A program made the position numbers and the translations under genes. DNA of 64,000 bases, from assembly GCF_007362475.1 (NCBI RefSeq), contig NZ_CP041687.1:1736001-1800000 (forward strand), read 5' to 3'. Of the stretch, positions 8,667 through 16,186 are shown piece by piece. Position 1 is the first letter of the stretch. Every line of letters begins with the position of its first letter. The notes beneath the pieces are model-generated. The model was given only the letters and a program-made list of their open reading frames with translations. It was not told where the DNA came from and searched no databases. The stretch comes from Chryseobacterium sp. SNU WT5. GTDB taxonomy: Bacteria > Bacteroidota > Bacteroidia > Flavobacteriales > Weeksellaceae.

Positions 8667-9878
8667 ATGAAAAATAGAGTTGTAGTTACGGGATTTGGAT
8701 CCATATCATCATTAGGAAATAATGTAGATGAAACCGAACAGAATTTAAAGAATGGGCGAATAAATTATCAGACGATTCCTATTGAGCGTTTTCCTACGGA
8801 TAGCAAAACCTTGCAAAATAACCAAGGGTTCATAATGGATCAGAATTTATTTAATAGCTCTCTGGATAAAGACATTTCGCTAATGGTAGAATTAGCAAAG
8901 CTGTCAATCAATGAAGCACTGGAAATGGCAAATATCTCTCCTGACGATATTGCAAAAAGAAAATCTGGACTTTGTTTGGGGACTTCTGTAGGAGCAAGTT
9001 ATGCGATCATTAAAAGAATGAAAAAATCATTAGAAGAAAATGTGGATGATTATAAGTTGGCCCTTTACTCTTCTCCAAAAGTGATTGGGAATATTGCGAA
9101 AGAATATAAATTAAAAGGCCCTGTATCCGCTATTTCGACTGCTTGTGCATCTGGAACAAATTCGATAGGAAGAGCTTTCGATCTTATAGAAAATGGGAAA
9201 ACTGATGTGATGATTTGTGGAGGAATGGACATTTTTACAGAGCTAACCTATACAGGATTTAATTCCTTGATGGCAATCTCTAAAACGAAATGTAATCCAT
9301 TTAGCAACAAAAAGAATGGGATGTCTTTAGGTGATGCATCGACGGTATTAATTTTAGAAAATTTAGAATCTGCCATTGCACGGGATGCTAAAATCTATGC
9401 AGAAATAAAAGGATACTGTATTCTGAATGAAGCCTATCATCCTACAGCACCACATCCAGACGGAATTTATGCGTTGAAGTGTATGCAGAAAACTTTGGAT
9501 TATGGCGGGGTAGCAATTGAGGAGCTCGATTACATCAATGCACATGGAACTGGAACGGTGAAAAACGATTCTTCGGAGTTGATTGCCTGTGAAACACTTC
9601 TTCAAAATAAGAAAAATAAAACTTTTGTAGGGTCCACAAAATCACTGACGGGACATGCCCTAGGTGCTGCCGGAAGCTTGGAAGCTTTAATAAGTATTCT
9701 TAGTATAAAAAATAGTGAACTCTATGGTAAATACGATGACGTCGTAATGCCAGATGCTCCAAAGATTGATTTCGTTACGGAGAATGTATATCACACAAGT
9801 ATTAATAATGTAATATCAAATTCATTTGGGTTTGGTGGCAATATGTCCAGCATCCTTATCTCAAAATATAACAACTAA
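8667..9878 (+). CDS. fabF: Beta-ketoacyl-ACP synthase II (FabF-like), active
   Basis: Condenses acyl and malonyl units on ACP. The complete catalytic triad is visible: Cys160 in STACASGTN, His293 in NAHGTGT and His330 in TKSLTGHALGAAG. Length (403 residues) matches FabF/KS-alpha proteins. It pairs naturally with the inactive ketosynthase homologue at 6756 as a KS/CLF heterodimer. With FabG and a FabZ-like dehydratase but no enoyl reductase, the expected product is a conjugated polyene or short unsaturated acyl chain. The housekeeping fabD at the left edge could supply malonyl-ACP. Confidence 0.93.
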   Translation: MKNRVVVTGFGSISSLGNNVDETEQNLKNGRINYQTIPIERFPTDSKTLQNNQGFIMDQNLFNSSLDKDISLMVELAKLSINEALEMANISPDDIAKRKSGLCLGTSVGASYAIIKRMKKSLEENVDDYKLALYSSPKVIGNIAKEYKLKGPVSAISTACASGTNSIGRAFDLIENGKTDVMICGGMDIFTELTYTGFNSLMAISKTKCNPFSNKKNGMSLGDASTVLILENLESAIARDAKIYAEIKGYCILNEAYHPTAPHPDGIYALKCMQKTLDYGGVAIEELDYINAHGTGTVKNDSSELIACETLLQNKKNKTFVGSTKSLTGHALGAAGSLEALISILSIKNSELYGKYDDVVMPDAPKIDFVTENVYHTSINNVISNSFGFGGNMSSILISKYNN

Positions 9879-9922
9879 ATATAAATTAAAATAATAATTA
9901 ATAATAATTAAATAACAATATC

Positions 9923-10195
9923 ATGAACAAAGAAGAAATTTCATTAAAAGTAAAAGAAATCCTAATCGAATCACTGAATTTAAAAATGAGTGTGGAAGAA
10001 ATTGACGATCAACTTTTGTTATTCGGAACGAGTGATTCGCCGGGACTATTTGATGACTCGCTTGCGGTTTTAGAAGTAACCTCCTCTCTAATTGCAGAAT
10101 TTGATATTGATGCGTCTATTTTCAACGAAGATAGTTTTGTATCGGTAGCGTCTTTATCGGAATCAATTTATGAAGAATTGCTCCAAACTGCTTAG
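9923..10195 (+). CDS. Acyl carrier protein
   Basis: A 90-residue acidic helical protein with the carrier-protein signature GLFDDSLAVLE (41-51); Ser46 is the expected phosphopantetheine site. The spacing from N-terminal helix I (ISLKVKEILIESLNL) and the later helix III segment fits the ACP fold. It ends the synthase part of the operon, after a 44-bp gap from fabF, and precedes the peptide array. The Sfp-type PPTase at 5696 is the likely activating enzyme. It could carry the growing chain or hand the finished acyl group to the acyltransferase at 14220. Confidence 0.88.
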   Translation: MNKEEISLKVKEILIESLNLKMSVEEIDDQLLLFGTSDSPGLFDDSLAVLEVTSSLIAEFDIDASIFNEDSFVSVASLSESIYEELLQTA

Positions 10196-10563
10196 AAAAA
10201 AATTATTGAACGATTAGCCAACAAGTAGATTCCCAGATTGATCACTTTAGATTATAAAATATATAAAAGGAAAAGCTACTTCTTGGTTCTTGTTTACCAG
10301 TGTAACTCAATTATTTATTAACCTCTTAAAAGACTGGAATGATCCTTTAAAATTAATTTAACAAAATCGCAAAGATTGAGATGATAGATCTTTTAAAACA
10401 TTATCGTCAATTGAAGTGCAAATTTAATTCATAAGATCATTACAATCCAGTATTAATTTTTATCTCCTATGATTTACAAAGAGATTTTAATAGAACTACC
10501 CCGAAAGGATACGACTATTGAAGAAATGGAACTAACAGAATTTTAACCTTAACAATTAGACTT
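10196..10563 (+). other. Gap between ACP and peptide array, with one doubtful mini-ORF
   Basis: This stretch separates the synthase genes from the precursor array. It contains a 25-codon ORF at 10469-10546 (MIYKEILIELPRKDTTIEEM, then ELTEF) with no relative in the window; I cannot say whether it is translated. No perfect TAnnTTTG box or strong terminator was found, so whether the array has its own promoter is unresolved. Confidence 0.4.
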
Positions 10564-10671
10564 ATGAATTTACAAGAACTAGACTTACAGGAATTAGAGC
10601 AAAGATTTGAAATGACAGCTGCTGCTGAAAGCGTATCAATCGAAATCGGAACATTAACAATTAACGTATAA
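10564..10671 (+). CDS. Precursor peptide 1 (type A)
   Basis: 35 residues. The common leader ending TAAAE is followed by SVSIEIGTLTINV. This is the only copy with Val at position 24. Ser and Thr are available for dehydration; there is no Cys. A cleavage point near AAAE is inferred from the conserved/variable boundary. Confidence 0.85.
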   Translation: MNLQELDLQELEQRFEMTAAAESVSIEIGTLTINV

Positions 10672-10682
10672 AAACTAATAAC

Positions 10683-10790
10683 ATGAATTTACAAGAATTA
10701 GACTTACAGGAATTAGAACAAAGATTTGAAATGACGGCTGCTGCTGAAGGCCCATCAATTTCAATCAAAGATTTAACAATTAACCTTTAA
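10683..10790 (+). CDS. Precursor peptide 2 (type B)
   Basis: 35 residues with core GPSISIKDLTINL. This is the first copy of the B type, identical in core to peptides 6, 8 and 11. No Cys. Confidence 0.85.
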   Translation: MNLQELDLQELEQRFEMTAAAEGPSISIKDLTINL

Positions 10791-10801
10791 AATTTAAAAC
10801 C

Positions 10802-10909
10802 ATGAATTTACAAGAATTAGACTTACAGGAATTAGAACAAAGATTTGAAATGACAGCTGCTGCTGAAAGCGCATCAATCGAAATCGGAACATTAACAATT
10901 AACGTATAA
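10802..10909 (+). CDS. Precursor peptide 3 (type A)
   Basis: 35 residues with core SASIEIGTLTINV, differing from peptide 1 by a single Val-to-Ala change. No Cys. Confidence 0.85.
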   Translation: MNLQELDLQELEQRFEMTAAAESASIEIGTLTINV

Positions 10910-10920
10910 AAACTAATAAC

Positions 10921-11028
10921 ATGAATTTACAAGAACTAGACTTACAGGAATTAGAACAAAGATTTGAAATGACGGCTGCTGCTGAAGGCCCATCAATAAC
11001 AGTTGACGATTTAATCATTAACCTTTAA
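10921..11028 (+). CDS. Precursor peptide 4 (type B variant)
   Basis: 35 residues with core GPSITVDDLIINL, the most divergent B core. It keeps the GPSI start and INL end but changes the middle (ITVDD for ISIKD). Confidence 0.85.
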   Translation: MNLQELDLQELEQRFEMTAAAEGPSITVDDLIINL

Positions 11029-11039
11029 AATTTAAAACC

Positions 11040-11147
11040 ATGAATTTACAAGAACTAGACTTACAAGAATTAGAACAAAGATTTGAAATGACTGCAGCTA
11101 CTGAAAGCGCATCAATCGAAATCGGATCACTAACAGTTAAATTATAA
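11040..11147 (+). CDS. Precursor peptide 5 (type A variant)
   Basis: 35 residues with core SASIEIGSLTVKL. It is the only copy whose leader ends TAATE instead of TAAAE and the only A core with a lysine. Confidence 0.85.
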   Translation: MNLQELDLQELEQRFEMTAATESASIEIGSLTVKL

Positions 11148-11158
11148 AAACTAATAAC

Positions 11159-11266
11159 ATGAATTTACAAGAACTAGACTTACAGGAATTAGAGCAAAGG
11201 TTTGAAATGACTGCAGCTGCTGAAGGCCCATCAATTTCAATCAAAGATTTAACAATTAACCTTTAA
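11159..11266 (+). CDS. Precursor peptide 6 (type B)
   Basis: 35 residues with core GPSISIKDLTINL, identical in core to peptides 2, 8 and 11. Confidence 0.85.
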   Translation: MNLQELDLQELEQRFEMTAAAEGPSISIKDLTINL

Positions 11267-11277
11267 AATTTAAAACC

Positions 11278-11385
11278 ATGAATTTACAAGAACTAGACTT
11301 ACAGGAATTAGAGCAAAGATTTGAAATGACGGCTGCTGCTGAAAGCGCATCAATCGAAATCGGATCACTAACAGTTAACTTATAA
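11278..11385 (+). CDS. Precursor peptide 7 (type A)
   Basis: 35 residues with core SASIEIGSLTVNL, the most frequent A core, shared with peptides 9, 10 and 12. Confidence 0.85.
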   Translation: MNLQELDLQELEQRFEMTAAAESASIEIGSLTVNL

Positions 11386-11396
11386 AAACTAACAAC

Positions 11397-11504
11397 ATGA
11401 ATTTACAAGAACTAGACTTACAGGAATTAGAACAAAGATTTGAAATGACTGCAGCTGCTGAAGGCCCATCAATTTCAATCAAAGATTTAACAATTAACCT
11501 TTAA
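11397..11504 (+). CDS. Precursor peptide 8 (type B)
   Basis: 35 residues with core GPSISIKDLTINL. The pair formed with peptide 7 looks like a recent duplicate of neighbouring A+B pairs. Confidence 0.85.
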   Translation: MNLQELDLQELEQRFEMTAAAEGPSISIKDLTINL

Positions 11505-11515
11505 AATTTAAAACC

Positions 11516-11623
11516 ATGAATTTACAAGAACTAGACTTACAGGAATTAGAGCAAAGATTTGAAATGACGGCTGCTGCTGAAAGCGCATCAATCGAAATCG
11601 GATCACTAACAGTTAACTTATAA
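11516..11623 (+). CDS. Precursor peptide 9 (type A)
   Basis: 35 residues with core SASIEIGSLTVNL. It is followed directly by another A unit, breaking the A/B alternation. Confidence 0.85.
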   Translation: MNLQELDLQELEQRFEMTAAAESASIEIGSLTVNL

Positions 11624-11634
11624 AAACTAACAAC

Positions 11635-11742
11635 ATGAATTTACAAGAACTAGACTTACAGGAATTAGAACAAAGATTTGAAATGACAGCTGCTGCTGAA
11701 AGCGCATCAATCGAAATCGGATCACTAACAGTTAACTTATAA
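11635..11742 (+). CDS. Precursor peptide 10 (type A)
   Basis: 35 residues with core SASIEIGSLTVNL, the same core as peptide 9 with silent changes in the leader codons. Confidence 0.85.
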   Translation: MNLQELDLQELEQRFEMTAAAESASIEIGSLTVNL

Positions 11743-11753
11743 AAACTAACAAC

Positions 11754-11861
11754 ATGAATTTACAAGAACTAGACTTACAGGAATTAGAGCAAAGATTTGA
11801 AATGACTGCAGCTGCTGAAGGCCCATCAATTTCAATCAAAGATTTAACAATTAACCTTTAA
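11754..11861 (+). CDS. Precursor peptide 11 (type B)
   Basis: 35 residues with core GPSISIKDLTINL; the last B-type copy in the array. Confidence 0.85.
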   Translation: MNLQELDLQELEQRFEMTAAAEGPSISIKDLTINL

Positions 11862-11872
11862 AATTTAAAACC

Positions 11873-11980
11873 ATGAATTTACAAGAATTAGACTTACAGG
11901 AATTAGAGCAAAGATTTGAAATGACTGCAGCTGCTGAAAGCGCATCAATCGAAATCGGATCACTAACAGTTAACTTATAA
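11873..11980 (+). CDS. Precursor peptide 12 (type A)
   Basis: 35 residues with core SASIEIGSLTVNL. Confidence 0.85.
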   Translation: MNLQELDLQELEQRFEMTAAAESASIEIGSLTVNL

Positions 11981-11991
11981 AAACTAACAAC

Positions 11992-12099
11992 ATGAATTTA
12001 CAAGAACTAGACTTACAGGAATTAGAGCAAAGATTTGAAATGACTGCCGCTGCTGAAAGCGCTTCAATTGAAATCGGAACATTAACTGTGAACGTATAA
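11992..12099 (+). CDS. Precursor peptide 13 (type A)
   Basis: 35 residues with core SASIEIGTLTVNV. It combines the GTL of the first copies with the TVN of the later ones. Several silent substitutions set its codons apart. Confidence 0.85.
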   Translation: MNLQELDLQELEQRFEMTAAAESASIEIGTLTVNV

Positions 12100-12109
12100 A
12101 ACTAATACC

Positions 12110-12238
12110 ATGAATTTACAAGAATTAAGCTTGCAAGAATTGGAACAAAGATTTGAAATGACGATGACTGCAGAAGCAGCCTGTGATACAGGAGGTCCGA
12201 TTCCCGGACCAGGCGCAGGAGAATGGACTTGGGGATAG
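12110..12238 (+). CDS. Precursor peptide 14 (divergent, Cys-containing)
   Basis: 42 residues. The leader is kept (MNLQELSLQELEQRFEMT) but continues MTAEAACD and then TGGPIPGPGAGEWTWG, a Gly/Pro/Trp-rich tail. It is the only peptide in the array with a cysteine, which would allow a thioether if a cyclase acts on it. It is followed by a TCATCCC-containing inverted repeat at about 12254-12283 (GGGATGAGAA / TTCTCATCCC, then TTTATT), which may terminate or attenuate transcription before the protease gene. Confidence 0.8.
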   Translation: MNLQELSLQELEQRFEMTMTAEAACDTGGPIPGPGAGEWTWG

Positions 12239-12296
12239 CATTATTTTAAACAACAGGGATGAGAAATTATTCTCATCCCTTTATTAAACAATTAAA

Positions 12297-13469
12297 ATGG
12301 AAAATAAATTATTGAATTTCAACTACGAGTTGTACCAGCCATCCCATAATGAGTATGTATTGAGTCATCGGGATAAATATTTTAAGATCGAAACGCTTTT
12401 GTACAAAATTTTACTGATCGGCAAATCTTCTGTTAGTATCAACGAGATCCATAATAAACTCAATCTGCCGGACGTGTCACTACAGGATTTAAGCCTGGTG
12501 ATTGATAATAATATTATTCCGGTTTTGCAGCAGAAAAATGAAGAAGAAGAAAAAGCGTCAGGATATTGGCTGAAATTTGAATTACTTAATGCAGACTGGA
12601 CCAAGAAAATAGCCTCACCATTTGCATTTATTTATGGAAAAGCATTTTATTTGGTTTTGGCAGCGATGGTAGTTATCAACGTGGTGGGTCTTTCTCAATT
12701 AAGTGTATTTTCTAAAGGAATGTCATTCGTAGATGTGCAGTTCCTGCCATTTTATTATCTGGGACTTTTGATGATTATATTAATGCATGAAGTTGGTCAT
12801 GCTGCTGCTTCTATAAAGTCTGGAATCTTTCCCAGAGGGATTGGTCTCGGTTTTTATACGGTAATGCCGGTAATGTATGCAGACTTAACCGATGCCTGGA
12901 GGGTTAGTAAAAAAAGTAAAATTAAAATAAACCTGGGCGGAATTTATATTCAGTTAATATTCAATTTTGGTTTATTTGCTTTAACCTATTTTACAGATTC
13001 CTCATCTTTTCTACATGCAATCACCTATAATTTGATGTTTACGAACACCATTATAATAATCATGAATCTCATTCCATTTCTAAAATTCGATGGATACTGG
13101 ATTTTAGCAGATTCACTTTCTATACCTGATTTACTGGAGAGATCCAACAAAACACTTCGTGCATTTTTTGTTAAAGCAGATCCGTTCGCAGAGCAGAAAA
13201 AAAGAGAGTTCAACTTCAATACCGTTTTTATATTCATATTCAGCTTATTGAGAGTTGCTTACATCGCAATGATGGTAGTTGGTATTTTTAGTTTTATTAT
13301 ATATTCCTTCTCGAGGACCCTCAAATTTATCATGAATATTCCTTACATGGAGTTAACGGAGGTCACCTTTAAAGATGGACTGGTACGATTAATAAGTATT
13401 ACCATTATTTATTTATTGACCAAGAATTACAGAAAAGTATTTATTAATTATTTTAGAAAAAAAAGATGA
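12297..13469 (+). CDS. M50-type membrane zinc protease with PqqD-like N-terminus
   Basis: Intramembrane metalloprotease of the site-2-protease type, 390 residues with several membrane helices. The zinc site is HEVGHA (His164, Glu165, His168), and the third ligand motif is FDGYW near residue 264. The MYADLTDAWRVSKK segment after the active site is shared with M50 proteins found in bacteriocin and peptide operons. The first ~95 residues are soluble and resemble a PqqD-type peptide-recognition fold (YVLSHRDKYFKIETLLYKIL, then SINEIHNKL). That suggests it binds the leader of the adjacent precursors; whether it cleaves it is inference. It starts 58 bp after the array and overlaps the next gene by 4 bp. 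Confidence 0.82.
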   Translation: MENKLLNFNYELYQPSHNEYVLSHRDKYFKIETLLYKILLIGKSSVSINEIHNKLNLPDVSLQDLSLVIDNNIIPVLQQKNEEEEKASGYWLKFELLNADWTKKIASPFAFIYGKAFYLVLAAMVVINVVGLSQLSVFSKGMSFVDVQFLPFYYLGLLMIILMHEVGHAAASIKSGIFPRGIGLGFYTVMPVMYADLTDAWRVSKKSKIKINLGGIYIQLIFNFGLFALTYFTDSSSFLHAITYNLMFTNTIIIIMNLIPFLKFDGYWILADSLSIPDLLERSNKTLRAFFVKADPFAEQKKREFNFNTVFIFIFSLLRVAYIAMMVVGIFSFIIYSFSRTLKFIMNIPYMELTEVTFKDGLVRLISITIIYLLTKNYRKVFINYFRKKR

Positions 13470-14248
13470 AAACAACGGTGCTAAATAGTTATAACGACGA
13501 AGCTATTGTCTTTTTAAATCCAATGGGTTCAGACACACGCTTCTGGAAAAAGAATTTTCCTGATGAAATTCTAGAAAATTACGAGGTGATCTTTATCGAC
13601 TATCCTGGGTATAATTCGAAGTTTTTTAAGTACAAAAATTTTGCCGAGCAGGCGGTTGATTTGTGTGACAATGTATTATGTAAAATAAAAAAGCCACTTC
13701 ATCTTATAGGATACAGCTACGGCGGGTTCCTAGCACAATATATCGTGAATCAAAACTTAGAGAATATTAAATCTATGATCCTTATTGGATCTTCCTACAA
13801 ATTGAATCCAATAAATATTGAGATCAACTCGGTATTAAAATCAGTTGCCAAAGAAAATTTATTACTATTCTGCAGATCACTTTCCATAATTTCTCACGAA
13901 GCAGATGAGATCAACAGTAATCCGCTGATGGGGCTTCAGAAATTTGCAAATCTTAAATTATCGATCGATAATTCTGATGTAATATGCAACCAGTTAGAAC
14001 ATCTGCTAAAACACAAGAGTATAACATTTACGTGTGATAAAAGTCTGAACACGCTCATCATCTATGGTGAAAATGATAAAATGATGTCAGATGCTGATAT
14101 TAATTATTACAGAAACTACTTCGAGAATCTTAAAGTCTTTAAATTGAGAAATGAATCACATATGATTCCAACAGAAACGCTATATCCATTGATTATTAAC
14201 CATTTTAACACCATAGAACATGATAGACTATCGTTTGCAAACGTTTGA
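13466..14248 (+). CDS. Alpha/beta hydrolase
   Basis: A 260-residue alpha/beta-hydrolase-fold enzyme. The oxyanion region is FLNPMGSDTRFW near the N-terminus, the nucleophile elbow is GYSYGG (Ser83), the acid lies in YGENDKM (about 199-205) and the histidine in NESHMIP (about 229-235). No signal peptide is present, so it acts in the cytosol. In this operon it could be a thioesterase releasing the acyl chain from ACP, an ester hydrolase, or an acyl-transfer enzyme; sequence alone does not decide. It overlaps both neighbours (4 bp and 29 bp). Confidence 0.85.
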   Translation: MKTTVLNSYNDEAIVFLNPMGSDTRFWKKNFPDEILENYEVIFIDYPGYNSKFFKYKNFAEQAVDLCDNVLCKIKKPLHLIGYSYGGFLAQYIVNQNLENIKSMILIGSSYKLNPINIEINSVLKSVAKENLLLFCRSLSIISHEADEINSNPLMGLQKFANLKLSIDNSDVICNQLEHLLKHKSITFTCDKSLNTLIIYGENDKMMSDADINYYRNYFENLKVFKLRNESHMIPTETLYPLIINHFNTIEHDRLSFANV

Positions 14249-15335
14249 GCAAGAAAAAATTAATATCTCCAAATATGTTGATAATAAATGGAAATCTGAT
14301 GATCTAAAACACTTTCATTTTTTCTCTGCTAATATTTCATTGTTTTTGGGGCAGAATTATGATGAAAGTTCCCATAAGGATTTGTACAAAGAATTATTAA
14401 GCTACAGAGTTTTACAGGGAATCGACACTAAGTTTTATAACTTAATAGACAATGTAGAAGATTTTCACAACAGCAACATCGACACCCAGTCCCCATCAAT
14501 TTTTGTTTCTTTCCATATCGGTTCCTATAGAGCTATACTTGCGCTTCTTATTAAAAAGAATACCGATGTTTTGCTATTAATGGACCCTATCGCTTATGCC
14601 TCCCAGAACAAAGCGGTTTTTGAGCAGTATGAGAAAATTAAAAAGCTTTTCCAGTCTACTTCAAAATTGATTATTTTACCTGCTGATAAGAAAGATCTTG
14701 CCTTAGATATCTTGATAAGAACAAAACAAAATTATTCAGTACTTGCTTTTGTTGATGGCAATAATGGTTTCGGCGGAGCATTTAAACAGGATCATTCCTT
14801 AAAGATTAATTTTTTGGGCAAAGATATTATGGTGAAACAGGGCTTGGCAAAATTGTCACACCGTTTATCAATCAAAATTGTTCCTATTATTTCCCGTTAT
14901 GAAAACTGTGCTCAGAAATGGGATTTCTTTGATCCTATTGTGCCTAGTCGGGAAAATAAAGCAGAAGAATATTCGTTATCTACCATGCAGAAACTATACG
15001 GTATTTTAGAAACCAGTGTGAAGAGATATCCTATGCAGTGGGACGGTTGGTTATATATCCATAAATTTTTGGCAGAAAAAACGTCGTCTCTGAATTCACT
15101 CACCACTTTTACGGAGGCTGATCATCAATTTAAAGTGAGTAAATCCCTTGGGTTGTTCTCCCTGAATGAAAAGTATTATATGGTTAATAAAGCAAATTAT
15201 AAGATATTTGAAATATCAAAAATAATATTTGGTTTGCTAAAAGAGTCATTAAATAAAAAGTATTTAAATAGAAACGATATAGAGATGAACGACTTAAATG
15301 CACTTTTTGCAGAGCGTATTTTACTGCCAATTTAA
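14220..15335 (+). CDS. LpxL/HtrB-like acyltransferase with PqqD-like C-terminus
   Basis: Member of the lysophospholipid acyltransferase superfamily, 371 residues. SFHIGSYRA (His near residue 99) matches the H-x4-D/E-type catalytic block of LpxL proteins. FVDGNNGFGG and YPMQWDGWLY correspond to later conserved blocks. The usual N-terminal membrane helix is not obvious. The last ~65 residues (LFSLNEKYYMVNKANYKIFE, then ISKIIFGLL) do not belong to LpxL and resemble a PqqD/RRE peptide-binding domain. A leader-binding domain on an acyltransferase next to a precursor array suggests peptide acylation. It overlaps the hydrolase gene by 29 bp. Confidence 0.78.
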   Translation: MIDYRLQTFEQEKINISKYVDNKWKSDDLKHFHFFSANISLFLGQNYDESSHKDLYKELLSYRVLQGIDTKFYNLIDNVEDFHNSNIDTQSPSIFVSFHIGSYRAILALLIKKNTDVLLLMDPIAYASQNKAVFEQYEKIKKLFQSTSKLIILPADKKDLALDILIRTKQNYSVLAFVDGNNGFGGAFKQDHSLKINFLGKDIMVKQGLAKLSHRLSIKIVPIISRYENCAQKWDFFDPIVPSRENKAEEYSLSTMQKLYGILETSVKRYPMQWDGWLYIHKFLAEKTSSLNSLTTFTEADHQFKVSKSLGLFSLNEKYYMVNKANYKIFEISKIIFGLLKESLNKKYLNRNDIEMNDLNALFAERILLPI

Positions 15336-15345
15336 AATAAACACT

Positions 15346-16071
15346 ATGAAATCGAATAAATTTCCCAGAATAGCTATCTACTTCATTATCGCTTTGCTTT
15401 TTTCTATTATTTTCAGATTAAAACCTATTCATCTTCCAGATTTCTATCTAAGCGAGTATGTTTATGGTCTCTTGGGAGGAGCCGGACCGTTTATTGGTGC
15501 AATTGTAGTTTTATTTCTGTTCAAAGATGAAATTAAAAATAACGTTACCTACAAAGGTGTTTTTTCATGGCTACAGATATTAGTTTTATTTTTAGTTCCT
15601 TCCGCTTTACTCTGCTTTTTTGGAACCAGTTCTGGAAGTCATCTTAATGGATTATTATTAGGATTATACATCTCGATCTATTCCGTGTTAGAAGAACGTG
15701 GATGGAGAGGTTATCTTCAGTCAGAGTTTAAAAGCAAAAAACCAATTCTTAAATACCTTATCGTTTCTTTATTCTGGTATACGTGGCATTTAACATTCCT
15801 GGGACAAACGTCGTTCTTAAACGAACTGGTCATCTTCGGAATTTTATTTCTAAGCAGTATTGGAATCGGAATCATGGCCGACAGAACCAAGTCTATTTTT
15901 TTTGCAGCATGTTTTCACCTGATAGGAAACACCTTGGCTTTCTCCTCAGAACTCACTACGTATTTAACTAAAGATACCAGGAATATTACCGTTGCAATAT
16001 CCATTGTGGTATGGCTCATCGCTTTTTTTATTGCCAAAAGAAAAAAAATATTATCGTACACTGATCAATAG
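15346..16071 (+). CDS. CPBP-family intramembrane glutamic protease
   Basis: A 241-residue polytopic membrane protein of the CPBP (CAAX protease and bacteriocin-processing) family. The signature EERGWRGYL lies near residue 120, followed by FWYTWHLTFL and FHLIGNTLAF, supplying the conserved glutamates and histidines. The start at 15346 is preferred because the longer frame back to 15298 overlaps the acyltransferase end. Family members often mature or confer immunity to bacteriocins. It closes the first operon, being followed by a strong terminator, and is a second candidate, with the M50 protein, for leader removal or self-protection. Confidence 0.88.
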   Translation: MKSNKFPRIAIYFIIALLFSIIFRLKPIHLPDFYLSEYVYGLLGGAGPFIGAIVVLFLFKDEIKNNVTYKGVFSWLQILVLFLVPSALLCFFGTSSGSHLNGLLLGLYISIYSVLEERGWRGYLQSEFKSKKPILKYLIVSLFWYTWHLTFLGQTSFLNELVIFGILFLSSIGIGIMADRTKSIFFAACFHLIGNTLAFSSELTTYLTKDTRNITVAISIVVWLIAFFIAKRKKILSYTDQ

Positions 16072-16141
16072 TTTTTTACTTCGGGATTATCCAGTAGTTT
16101 TCATGTCATAACAAGACAATAGCATTTTATCAAAAACATTA

Positions 16142-16186
16142 AAAATTCTTATCGACTACCCAAGAGGAGCGATAAGAATTTTTTGC
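16142..16186 (+). terminator. Rho-independent terminator of the biosynthetic operon
   Basis: An AAATTCTTATCG / CGATAAGAATTT stem with a loop of about 15 nt is followed by a T tract, 70 bp after the CPBP gene. Confidence 0.85.

Larger units (their letters stand above)
10564..12238 (+). repeat. Tandem array of 14 RiPP-like precursor genes (119-bp unit)
   Basis: Fourteen ATG-started small genes lie head to tail; thirteen have 108 bp of coding sequence plus an 11-bp spacer. The leader MNLQELDLQELEQRFEMTAA is nearly invariant while its codons differ mostly at silent positions (for example ACA/ACG/ACT for the same Thr), showing selection on protein. Two core types occur: A, S(V/A)SIEIG(T/S)LT(I/V)(N/K)(V/L), in genes 1, 3, 5, 7, 9, 10, 12 and 13; and B, GPSI(S/T)(I/V)(K/D)DL(T/I)INL, in genes 2, 4, 6, 8 and 11. 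Gene 14 is divergent. The spacer co-varies with the type (AAACTAAYAAC after A, AATTTAAAACC after B), so expansion was partly by A+B pairs. Confidence 0.92.

Noticed and set aside
10564..12238. CRISPR array
   Set aside because: The 119-bp period, variable unit tails and ATG-to-stop reading frames with silent substitutions show coding repeats, not 28-36-bp repeats with unique spacers; there are no cas genes.
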